Origin: Monomorium pharaonis
Lineage: Eukaryota > Arthropoda > Insecta > Hymenoptera > Formicidae
DNA length: 64,000 nucleotides
Assembly: GCF_013373865.1 (NCBI RefSeq)
Contig: NC_050467.1
Location: 31,224,890-31,288,889 of the forward strand
Direction of reading: 5' to 3'
Made by a program: the position numbers and the translations under genes. Under the pieces are notes generated by a model. That model ran no database searches. It saw only the letters and a list, made by a program, of their open reading frames with translations, and was not told the origin of the DNA. How positions within the stretch are numbered: the first letter of the stretch is position 1; each line of letters opens with the position of its first letter. This document shows, one piece after another, positions 22,746-32,429 of the stretch.

Positions 22746-24042
22746 ATTATCGGATTTTCGCGTTACTCTCCGCTCGCTCTTATAATCATATTTACAGACC
22801 GACGATTAGAAATTTGTACTATTAAATTATTTATTACACTTATTGTATATAAATTGTATATTATACATATATACTTATACAGTTATTTAATTTATGTATG
22901 TCATAATAAAATAACAACTTAATTCTAATGGATCTTGCGAATCTTCCTGCCCTAGGCGTGAGACACTGTCGTGTCTTTTAATTATGATGTATTTAAAAAT
23001 ATAATTGTGTACATATTTCTTTTTTAAAATAAAAATAGCATTATAAATAAAAAAATGTTAAAAAATAACTTAATAATTCTAGTGTTAAGCTAAAAAACGT
23101 ACACATATGTATACGTACACTCATATACATATATGTGTAGTATATATATACTAGATTAATAATTACTATAGTTAATTACTGAAATTAGCGGAACAAATAT
23201 GTTACCTGTAATTGTAATCAATTTTATAAAAATAATAATGCAATAAACAAAATACAGATAATTTTTTTACTTTATCAGAAAATATTTTGTTAAAAAACCT
23301 TTCTATTAAATAGTATATTTTTATAGGATAAAATAATGCAATATTTTAAACCCTAATTCATTCAACCAGAGTCATTTATGCCTTTTCCCTTTTTTGACGA
23401 TCGTTACCTCCAAAAGAATATTTGTTATAAAAATATTAAAATAAATAATTTTCAAGTTTTTTTACATTGATTTTTAATCGAAGGTATAAAGAGATTATAA
23501 ACACTTTTGTGAATTTTTTTGAAGCTATTAACATGATGAAAATCAAACTGGACGTGAAATACTCTAATTGGAGGGATTAGGAATAAACTTTTTTTTTAAA
23601 GCAAAAATAAAATTTTAATTGAAAAATTCTTTAAAAATTAGTAGTAATATTTTTCAATAAAAATTTTGTCCATTAATTTTATACATATATTGCGTATATT
23701 GTAAATAAGAAATTACTTTGTTTTTTAATCAATAACCATTAGAAAAATACTTTCTTATAATTAATATTTTACAACATATATTTTAATCAACATCTAATGA
23801 ATTAAATTTTATAAATTTCAACAATTTTTGTTTAGTTTAATAAATTTTAATAATTATTTATATTACATATAGTTTTTGTGCAAAAATGCTATTACTACAA
23901 TTATAAAACTATATATTTTTTACAAAATATATTTATATATTTTTTTATTTCAAAAAATAATGTTAATTTTATACTACGTTATTTTATTATTTTTTTCATC
24001 AGGAAAAAATACTTTTATTTTTTATGAGATGATTATCTCTCG
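22746..24042. other. AT-rich non-coding part of the left arm
   Basis: No gene. The 67-codon frame at 23876-24079 is low-complexity Phe/Tyr/Ile sequence and has no domain. The mirror of this stretch is 34849-36145. Confidence 0.6.
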
Positions 24043-24125
24043 TCATTGGCTACGTTCAGAAAACACAACAGTTGAGTAATTCGTTAATATAATTGATCTA
24101 AATTTAGAGATCTAACAGTAAGGAC

Positions 24126-26461
24126 GAATAGAGATTGGAAGATGGCGTGGTTAAGAGTAGAGGTGGCACAGAGAGCTCCGGAGTGAATAGTGTTGTGAGG
24201 GTGTAATGTAAGAGAGAGGAGAGAAAGAAGTGGAAAATCGGGAAGAGAAGTTCGGGAAATAAACGGGTAATTGGAGGGAAGTGAAAGGAAGATGGAGGTG
24301 AGAAGATATTAGGATGGAGAAGTCGGGGAAAGCATCGGAGTAGCGAGAGAAGAAAGCGGGGAAGATGGAGGCAGGAACGAGAAGAAGAGGTCAGAGAGAG
24401 GGCGCTGGAGAGATGTGACGTAGAGGAGAGTTTCGATGGAGAGGAGAAGGGGAAGGACGGAGGGCAGATGGCGGTGCGCGCGGAGATGCGGTGGTGTGAG
24501 CGCGAAGAGAGAAGAGGAACGTCATCTGGTGGAAGGAAGGGAATGGCAATATGGGGACAGAGTTAAGTTGGCAAGAGTGCTAGGGCAGGATGGTAGCATG
24601 TTTGGGAACGCGGATTTCCGCACACGTGGTCCATCGATGGCACATGTCGACAGTGTGATTTCGACACAGGAGGCGAAAGAACATTACAGTAAGAAGATAA
24701 AGAGAAAGTGCGTAGGGAGAGAAAGTGCTGAATTCAGAGGAGAGAAATTGTGGTGAGAAGAGAGAAGCGAGGGAGGAAGAGAGAATGGAAGAGCTAGGAA
24801 GAGAGTTGAAAAAATTGAGGTGGGAAATGACAAGGCGACTGAGGGAAGTCGGAGAGAGACTAAGAGGCTTGGAAGAGAGGTTAGAGGCGCTGGAAGGAGA
24901 AGGTCTGAGAAGGGAAGAAGAGGTAGCAGGTGAGAGGGAGGAGCTGAGGAGTATGCGGGAAGCGAGAGGAAGAGGCAGTGGAAAAGAGGAAGCGCAAAGG
25001 GACAGCGACGAAGAAGGAGAGAGGGAGAAGAAGAGGATCGGACAGGACGACAGGAGAGAGGGTAGGAGAGGGAAAAAGGAACAGTTGGATGGAGAGAAGA
25101 GGGAGGAGAGGATGGGGGAAGGCGAGAACGAGAGGAGAAGAGAAAAGAGGGAAGAGGAGGGGAGGGGGCGGAAGGACAGAGACGAGGAGAGCTGGTGGCA
25201 GGAGTCGAGAAGAGAAGAAGAGAAGGAGTGGCGAGGGGGCGAGGAGAGAGACGAGGAGGAAGGAAGCAGCCAAGAGGGGAGGAAAGTGAAGGAGGGACAG
25301 GCAGGAGGAGCTGGCAGGGAGGAGAGGAAGAGCGCAGAGAGAGCGGAGGAGGAAGAGGGGGAGAGAAATGGGAACGGTGATGGTAAAAGGGGGAGGGGGA
25401 TAGAGGCATGGAAAAGGGTGGAAAGGGAAATGGAAAGGAGGATGAGGGAGAGAGCAGAGAGAGAGGGGTGGGAAAGGGTGAGGGGGGCGGAAAGGGAGAG
25501 AAGAGTAAGGGAGGTGAGAAGAAGAAACATAATATGGAGGGGAGTGGAGGGGAAGGGGGCGATAGAAAGAAAGGCGATAATAGAGGGGATTATGAAGAGG
25601 GAAACGGGAAGGGAGGTGGAGTTAGGGATAGTGTCAGAAAGAGTGGGGGAAAGGGGGACGATAGTGGTGATAACGGAGGTGGTGAGAGAGGAGGATAGAG
25701 ACTGGTTGCTAGAGAGGAGGGCGGAGATAAAGAGTCGCTGGGATGTAAGGTTGGATGAGGATCTGTCAATGGAGGAGAGGAAAATCAGGTGGAGGATGTT
25801 AGAAAGGGCAAAAGAGGAGAGAAATAAGGGAAAGAAGGTGTACGTAGGGAATAGAAGCATGTGGGTGGACGGGATAGAATGGGTATGGAATATAAGGAAA
25901 GAAAAGTGGGAAATAGGCGAGGGAGAAGGAAAGGAGGAAGGGAATTAAAGGGGAGAGGAGCTGGAGGAGATAATTTATGTCTTATGCTTTATGTTACTAG
26001 GAAGAGACGGAGGAGATAAGGAGAGAGACGTGGAAGGGGAGATGAGTGGTGAGAAAGAAGCAGGAGAAGCAGGAGGGAAGGAGAGAAGGAGAGAAAGCCT
26101 GAAGAAGATGGAGAAGGTAAAGCAGGGAGAGCAGAGGAAGTCAGGAGAAAAAGAGGAGGAGGAGAGGTCCCAGAAGGAAAAAGGAAGGAGAGGTTTGAAG
26201 AGAGGTTGAAGAAAATAATAGAGAAGAAATGAGAAGAGAGAAGGGATGAGTGGAGGAAAAGGGGAGGAAGGGGGTGGGGGTAGGGGGGTAAGGGGCGTGC
26301 GAGAGGAGTGGGAGGTAACAGAATGTAAGGGTCGCTTATGGCCAGGTCGGTTTCGGGAGCAGAGGGTTTAAGTATTTGTGAACGGTTCGGGAACGCTCCG
26401 TGTAAAAAAAAAGCGCCTTGTAACCCCATTTGGGAAACAATAAATTCTATTCTATTCTATT
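24126..26461 (+). mobile_element. ORF1-only LINE derivative (left arm copy)
   Basis: It is flanked by a 10-bp duplication CAGTAAGGAC (24116-24125 and 26462-26471) and ends in AATAAA followed by a TTCTA repeat tail (26440-26460). It is purine-rich on +. It encodes an ORF1-like protein at 24725-25948, but no endonuclease or reverse transcriptase follows; a short 3' region with its own A/G-rich frame leads to the tail. Proper duplication and tail mean it was inserted in this reduced form, like half-LINE (HAL1-type) derivatives. Confidence 0.8.
24725..25948 (+). CDS. LINE ORF1-type protein, coiled-coil and basic
   Basis: A 407-codon open frame; the first ATG is near 24785 (MEELGRELKKLRWEM), since the codon at 24725 is GTG. 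The N-terminal half is a long heptad-like Glu/Arg/Lys-rich coiled coil (ERLRGLEERLEALEGEG). The C-terminal part has RRRNIIWRGVEGKG, then LDEDLSMEERKIRW and KEERNKGKKVYVG before WVDGIEWVW. The order RRxNIIxRG ... DxDLxxEER ... KEExxxGKxV matches the ORF1 of the LINEs at 46219 and 54027, although the sequences are quite divergent. ORF1 proteins bind LINE RNA and act as chaperones. The frame is open in both arms. A 426-codon antisense frame is a composition shadow. Confidence 0.75.
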   Translation: MLNSEERNCGEKREAREEERMEELGRELKKLRWEMTRRLREVGERLRGLEERLEALEGEGLRREEEVAGEREELRSMREARGRGSGKEEAQRDSDEEGEREKKRIGQDDRREGRRGKKEQLDGEKREERMGEGENERRREKREEEGRGRKDRDEESWWQESRREEEKEWRGGEERDEEEGSSQEGRKVKEGQAGGAGREERKSAERAEEEEGERNGNGDGKRGRGIEAWKRVEREMERRMRERAEREGWERVRGAERERRVREVRRRNIIWRGVEGKGAIERKAIIEGIMKRETGREVELGIVSERVGERGTIVVITEVVREEDRDWLLERRAEIKSRWDVRLDEDLSMEERKIRWRMLERAKEERNKGKKVYVGNRSMWVDGIEWVWNIRKEKWEIGEGEGKEEGN

Positions 26462-26524
26462 CAGTAAGGACCAATAATCAATGACCGCTCACTGATCACT
26501 TGTGTTTTTTGAACGTAACCAATG

Positions 26525-27001
26525 TATTTGTCCGTACGGCCCAGGGTGATTAACTCTCTATGTATGTTGACAGCACTGCGCGACTCGCGTTTGTTTTTAC
26601 GTTGCTCCGTTGGGGGTCTTGTCGCTATTCTGACTTTGCCACGCGAACATTGTCCTTGTGTCTTTCCTCAAAATTTCCGGTACGAAACCTTATTTCTCAG
26701 TTTTCCTAATTCCTATTTCTACCTTTCTACCTTTCCTCTTCTTCATCCTTTTCCAGTTGTCTTTATTATATTACTGAATCTTTCCTATTTTTTTACCTTT
26801 ATTCTATTTTCCGGCGCTTTCGCCAGTTTCCTTCTATTTCTCGACGTTTTCGCCAGTTTCCTTCTATTCGTCGGCGCTTTCGCCAGTTTCCTTCTATATA
26901 TTCTCCGGCACTTTTGCCTTCTCTTTTTCTTTATTCTCCGTTTTCTTCTAGTTTTTATTTTTTCATACTATTTTTTCCTAATTTTCTCCTAATTATTCAA
27001 G
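26525..27001 (+). other. 5' region of the hAT transposase with 35-bp tandem repeats
   Basis: Between about 26812 and 26917 the unit GCTTTCGCCAGTTTCCTTCTA recurs three times with a period near 35 bp. The open frame at 26522-26992 spans it but is Phe/Leu-rich low complexity. I regard this as leader or promoter sequence. The mirror copy is at about 31974-32079. Confidence 0.5.
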
Positions 27002-29302
27002 ATGGAAACGTGTGATGATTCGAAAAAGACATCTAAGCGAAAGTTTTCGGAAACTTGGCTTAGCGATGACCGTTACAAAGATTGGATTAGACCAGTATTA
27101 AATGATAATACTGTATTTTATTGTAATGTGTGCAATAAACATTTTTCATGTTCATCGCACGTTTCTAGGCATGTGGATTCTGCGTGCCATAGAAACAATG
27201 TCAAAGAAAATGAGATTATTACTGCTTCATGCAGTAATAATCTTATAAGACAAATTAAAAAAGTTAGAAAAACATTTAGACCACAATGGCTAGACATCGA
27301 AGAATTTAAATTATGATTACGCAAAACACCAAACGATGAACATTCATTTTTTTGCTTAATTTGTAACAAGTCAATGATTGGAGGTTTGTGTGACATTTAC
27401 CGACACGTAGAATCCAATATGCATAAATACAAAGAAAGCGACATCAAAACAAATAAATCAAACAAAGATTTGAAAACGCAAATTACTGAGGAATCTCCTT
27501 TAACGTTTGATGAGCGAAAAAAATCAGCCGAAATACGATTTGCGGCATTAATTGCAGAAAAAAATATTTTTTATCAAACTGCAAAGGAGATTCTCAGTTT
27601 ATTTCAAAACATAGGAAAAGATCCTGATGTTTTGAATAGCATGATGATGAATCGAACGAAATGCGCTAATATAATTACAAATGTTTTACACCCAGTTGAG
27701 ACGGAAAAAATAGTAACTGATATTCAAAATACAAAATTTTCTGTTTACATTGATGAAACATCCGATATTACATTAAACAAATGGATGACATTTCAAGCTC
27801 GTTACGTAGATTCAGAAACTCTAGATATTCGGACCCCATTAGTAAAATTAATAGACCTTGATGCAAGAGACTGTAGTGCAGAAAGATTATATAAAGCATT
27901 TGAATCGGAAATGTATAAATTTCAGATTCCATTTCAAAATATTCTTGCCCTGTCATGCGACAGTGCATCTGTTATGACAGGAAAACATTTATCTTAAAAA
28001 AAAAATTAGAAATAAAATGTAAAAACTTATTAACTTTTCCATGTCCTTGCCATTTAGCCGCATTAGCTGCGCGCGCTGCATGTGCACAAATGCCACAGTT
28101 TTGTGAAGAATTTAAAAAAAAAATTGCAAATTATATCAACAGTAGTCCAAAGCGTTCAGCTATTTTCAACGAATTTTGTGAATGCTTTCAAGAGACAAAG
28201 CGCAAAATTTTGAAAGTATCTGAAACAAGATGGCTTACACATCATTCGTGCATTGAAAGACTACTTGAATTATGGGATTCTCTAAAGCATTTCTTAACTG
28301 AAATGGTTGTGAGCGAAAAAACAAAATATGGTGAATATTTATTGGAGTTAATGCAAAATGTCGACACAAAGGCATATTTTCTATTTTTGAAGTAGGTCTT
28401 AAATTGATTTAATTCATTTAATGCATTTTTTCAAGCTGTTGAAACTACCCAGCAAACACAAAGTTACATGTAACGTGCCTGTTAGTTATAATTTCCCACT
28501 CAACAATGTAATTGTAATATAACACACGTGTTATATTACAATTACATTGTTGAGTGGGAAATTATAACTAACAGGCACGTTACATGTAACTTTGTGTTTG
28601 CTGGGTAATATTCATTTATTACAACCAAAATCTGTTACGTTTCTTGTACGAATATCACAACACTTTTTAAAACTAGAATTACTACATTCGCTCACAAATG
28701 TTTCATTTAATGAAAAAGATAATCAAAAATCTATTAATGACATAACGTTAGGATCAGAATGTGACGATTATCTCCGTGAATTAATAAAACAAGGACATGA
28801 AGATGTTATTGCTACTGTACGACAAAATTGTTTGTCATTTTATATAACTGCTGCCGAGGAAATTAGAAGAAGATTACCAATTCATAACGTATTTTTTTCT
28901 AAATTAAAAGTTTTACAATCACAAACAGCGTTACTTGATAATAATAGAGAAACATCTTTTAATGATGTATCTTTTATCGCGAAAACTTTGAGTGGTTTTG
29001 ATGGAGACGGTTTAAGGCAAGAATGGCTCGCGTTACATTTAGATTTTACAAGTGAGGGAAAACAATTTCTTGCAACAATGTCTTTTGATGATATGTGGAA
29101 AAATATTTTAAAACGTGAACATAATAATAATTTTAAATATCCTAATTTAAGATCTTTCGTCAATGCGATTAGATCGCTTCCACATTTGAATGCAGATGCA
29201 GAAAGAACATTTTTGATTTTAACAGATTTAAAAACTGAGAAAAGAAATAAGCTTTTATCGACTGTCATTAATGCATCTTGCATTTTTAAAAGTATTTTTT
29301 GA
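27002..29302 (+). pseudogene. hAT transposase pseudogene, left arm
   Basis: It begins METCDDSKKTSKRKF, then a zinc finger (YCNVCNKHFSCSSHVSRHVDSACH) and a second finger-like segment (FFCLICNKSM ... HVESNMHKY). The catalytic Asp are in FSVYIDETSDI and LALSCDSASVM; the Glu is in LNADAERTFLIL. Lesions shared with the right arm are TGA near 27314, a frameshift at an A-run near 27996, and TAG near 28393. Lesions private to this arm are a TGA near 28403 and the MITE at 28448-28605. The C-terminus is lost at the inner arm boundary, ending in chance codons (KSIF). It cannot encode an active enzyme. Confidence 0.9.
28448..28605. mobile_element. Foldback MITE with CCCAGCAAAC ends, left arm only
   Basis: A 158-bp near-perfect palindrome with ends CCCAGCAAACACAAAGTTAC and the complement. 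TA is duplicated at 28446-28447 and 28606-28607. The right arm has the uninterrupted site at the mirrored position (near 30444), with a single TA. It shares end sequence with the 3.6-kb element at 14408-18023, which also has GTTACATGTAAC words and TGTTAGTTATAATTTCC inside, so it may be a deletion derivative of it. Confidence 0.9.
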
Positions 29303-29760
29303 ATAAGAAGAGACACTTATATATGTGTGAATGTGCATGTATATGGCACAGCAGAGATCAGGACCCCGTGGTTCGTCACTTCCACAGTATTTAGAGACTC
29401 CAAACCCTCTCTGACTGTGTGTGTGTGTGTGTGTATGTGTGTGTACGCATGTATATATCACAACAGAGATCAGGACCCCGTGGTTCGTCACTTCCACAGT
29501 ATTTAGAGACTCCAAACCCTCTCTGATTGTGTGTGTATGTGTGTATGTAAAATATCATAAAACTTTGAATACCCATATATTCAATTATATATCATACATT
29601 ACATGAATAATAATTAGGAAAGAAAGACAGAAAAAGGCAAAATACAACTTTTTTTTCTTTTTGCTGCGGATGTATACAATTTATCTGTTGACATTAATTC
29701 TAAATGTTTTTCATTTATATTCATGTTCAAGGCTGTGTCCTTCCTCGTTTTCAATGCAGA
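29291..29760. other. Asymmetric centre (loop) of the giant inverted repeat
   Basis: This is sequence with no mirror partner. 29614-29760 is the true 3' end of the right-arm transposase. 29303-29613 holds a 112-bp tandem duplication (CAGAGATCAGGACCCCGTGG at 29351 and 29463) whose units end in GT/GTAT microsatellite runs. The duplicated unit is not otherwise seen in the window. Confidence 0.7.
29349..29572. repeat. 112-bp tandem duplication with GT microsatellites
   Basis: Two units share GAGATCAGGACCCCGTGGTT and TTTAGAGACTCCAAACCCTC with almost no differences. The tract (GT)n follows each unit. It lies in the loop of the giant palindrome. Confidence 0.8.
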
Positions 29761-31889
29761 TTTGAAAACGCAAGAAGCATTAATGACAGTCGACGAAAGC
29801 TTATTTCTTTTCCCAGTTTTTAAATCCGTTAAAATCAAAAATGTTCTTTCTGCATCTGCATTCAAATGTGGAAGCGATCTAATCGCATTGACCAAAGATC
29901 TTAAATTAGGATATTTAAAATTATTATTATGTTCACGTTTTAAAATATTTTTCCACATATCATCAAAAGACATTGTTGCAAGAAATTGTTTTCCCTCACT
30001 TGTAAAATCTAAATGTAACGCGAGCCATTCTTCCCTTAAACCGTCTCCATCAAAACCACTCAAAGTTTTCGCGATAAAAGATACATCATTAAAAGATGTT
30101 TCTCTATTATTATCAAGTAACGCGGTTTGTGATTGTAAAACTTTTAATTTAGAAAAAAATACGTTATAAATTGGTAATCTTCTTCTAATTTCCTCGGCAG
30201 CAGTTATATAAAATGACAAACAATTTTGTCGTACAGTAGCAATAACATCTTCATGTCCTTGTTTTATTAATTCACGGAGATAATCGTCACATTCTGATCC
30301 TAACGTTATGTCATTAATAGATTTTTGATTATCTTTTTCATTAAATGAAACATTTGTGAGCGAATGTAGTAATTCTAGTTTTAAAAAGTGTTGTGATATT
30401 CGTACAAGAAACGTAACAGATTTTGGTTGTAATAAATGAATATTAGTTTCAACAGCTTGAAAAAATGCATTAAATGAATTAAATAAATTTAAGACCTACT
30501 TCAAAAATAGAAAATATGCCTTTGTGTCGACATTTTGCATTAACTCCAATAAATATTCACCATATTTTGTTTTTTCGCTCACAACCATTTCAGTTAAGAA
30601 ATGCTTTAGAGAATCCCATAATTCAAGTAGTCTTTCAATGCACGAATGATGTGTAAGCCATCTTGTTTCAGATACTTTCAAAATTTTGCGCTTTGTCTCT
30701 TGAAAGCATTCACAAAATTCGTTGAAAATAGCTGAACGCTTTGGACTACTGTTGATATAATTTGCAATTTTTTTTTTAAATTCTTCACAAAACTGTGGCA
30801 TTTGTGCACATGCAGCGCGCGCAGCTAATGCGGCTAAATGGCAAGGACATGGAAAAGTTAATAAGTTTTTACATTTTATTTCTAATTTTTTTTTTAAGAT
30901 AAATGTTTTCCTGTCATAACAGATGCACTGTCGCATGACAGGGCAAGAATATTTTGAAATGGAATCTGAAATTTATACATTTCCGATTCAAATGCTTTAT
31001 ATAATCTTTCTGCACTACAGTCTCTTGCATCAAGGTCTATTAATTTTACTAATGGGGTCCGAATATCTAGAGTTTCTGAATCTACGTAACGAGCTTGAAA
31101 TGTCATCCATTTGTTTAATGTAATATCGGATGTTTCATCAATGTAAACAGAAAATTTTGTATTTTGAATATCAGTTACTATTTTTTCCGTCTCAACTGGG
31201 TGTAAAACATTTGTAATTATATTAGCGCATTTCGTTCGATTCATCATCATGCTATTCAAAACATCAGGATCTTTTCCTATGTTTTGAAATAAACTGAGAA
31301 TCTCCTTTGCAGTTTGATAAAAAATATTTTTTTCTGCAATTAATGCCGCAAATCGTATTTCGGCTGATTTTTTTCGCTCATCAAACGTTAAAGGAGATTC
31401 CTCAGTAATTTGCGTTTTCAAATCTTTGTTTGATTTATTTGTTTTGATGTCGCTTTCTTTGTATTTATGCATATTGGATTCTACGTGTCGGTAAATGTCA
31501 CACAAACCTCCAATCATTGACTTGTTACAAATTAAGCAAAAAAATGAATGTTCATCGTTTGGTGTTTTGCGTAATCATAATTTAAATTCTTCGATGTCTA
31601 GCCATTGTGGTCTAAATGTTTTTCTAACTTTTTTAATTTGTCTTATAAGATTATTACTGCATGAAGCAGTAATAATCTCATTTTCTTTGACATTGTTTCT
31701 ATGGCACGCAGAATCCACATGCCTAGAAACGTGCGATGAACATGAAAAATGTTTATTGCACACATTACAATAAAATACAGTATTATCATTTAATACTGGT
31801 CTAATCCAATCTTTGTAACGGTCATCGCTAAGCCAAGTTTCCGAAAACTTTCGCTTAGATGTCTTTTTCGAATCATCACACGTTTCCAT
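29614..31889 (-). pseudogene. hAT transposase pseudogene, right arm
   Basis: Mirror of the left copy with the same start (METCDDSKK), fingers, catalytic motifs and the three shared lesions (TGA near 31577, A-run frameshift near 30895, TAG near 30498). It lacks the private MITE and private TGA. Beyond the shared region it keeps a longer C-terminus (ALKTRKDTALNMNINEKHLE and further to the stop at 29614), which shows where the original gene ended. Comparison with the left copy places the inversion junction inside the last coding segment. Confidence 0.9.
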
Positions 31890-32429
31890 CTTGAATAATT
31901 AGGAGAAAATTAGGAAAAAATAGTATGAAAAAATAAAAACTAGAAGAAAACGGAGAATAAAGAAAAAGAGAAGGCAAAAGTGCCGGAGAATATATAGAAG
32001 GAAACTGGCGAAAGCGCCGACGAATAGAAGGAAACTGGCGAAAACGTCGAGAAATAGAAGGAAACTGGCGAAAGCGCCGGAAAATAGAATAAAGGTAAAA
32101 AAATAGGAAAGATTCAGTAATATAATAAAGACAACTGGAAAAGGATGAAGAAGAGGAAAGGTAGAAAGGTAGAAATAGGAATTAGGAAAACTGAGAAATA
32201 AGGTTTCGTACCGGAAATTTTGAGGAAAGACACAAGGACAATGTTCGCGTGGCAAAGTCAGAATAGCGACAAGACCCCCAACGGAGCAACGTAAAAACAA
32301 ACGCGAGTCGCGCAGTGCTGTCAACATACATAGAGAGTTAATCACCCTGGGCCGTACGGACAAATACATTGGTTACGTTCAAAAAACACAAGTGATCAGT
32401 GAGCGGTCATTGATTATTGGTCCTTACTG

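Larger units (their letters stand above)
24043..26524. mobile_element. MITE (CATTGG-TACGTTCA ends) hosting a LINE insertion, left arm
   Basis: The ends CATTGGCTACGTTCAGAAAA and the complement of TTTTTTGAACGTAACCAATG form an inverted pair. Between them lie about 140 bp of MITE sequence and the 2336-bp LINE at 24126-26461. The mirror copy is 32367-34848. Confidence 0.6.
22262..29290 (+). repeat. Left arm of the giant inverted repeat
   Basis: 7029 bp including a private 160-bp MITE-plus-TA insertion (28448-28607), so 6869 bp are homologous to the right arm. By reading, differences are rare outside (about five noticed up to 28395) and frequent in the last 700 bp. Confidence 0.93.

Noticed and set aside
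24580..25860. 426-codon frame antisense to the LINE ORF1 (and its mirror 33031-34311)
   Set aside because: Ser/Leu/Pro-only composition follows from the purine-rich strand of ORF1. No domain; the sense frame has recognisable ORF1 order.
26522..26992. 156-codon frame before the hAT transposase
   Set aside because: Phe/Leu/Ser low complexity, spans tandem 35-bp repeats, no domain; probably leader sequence.
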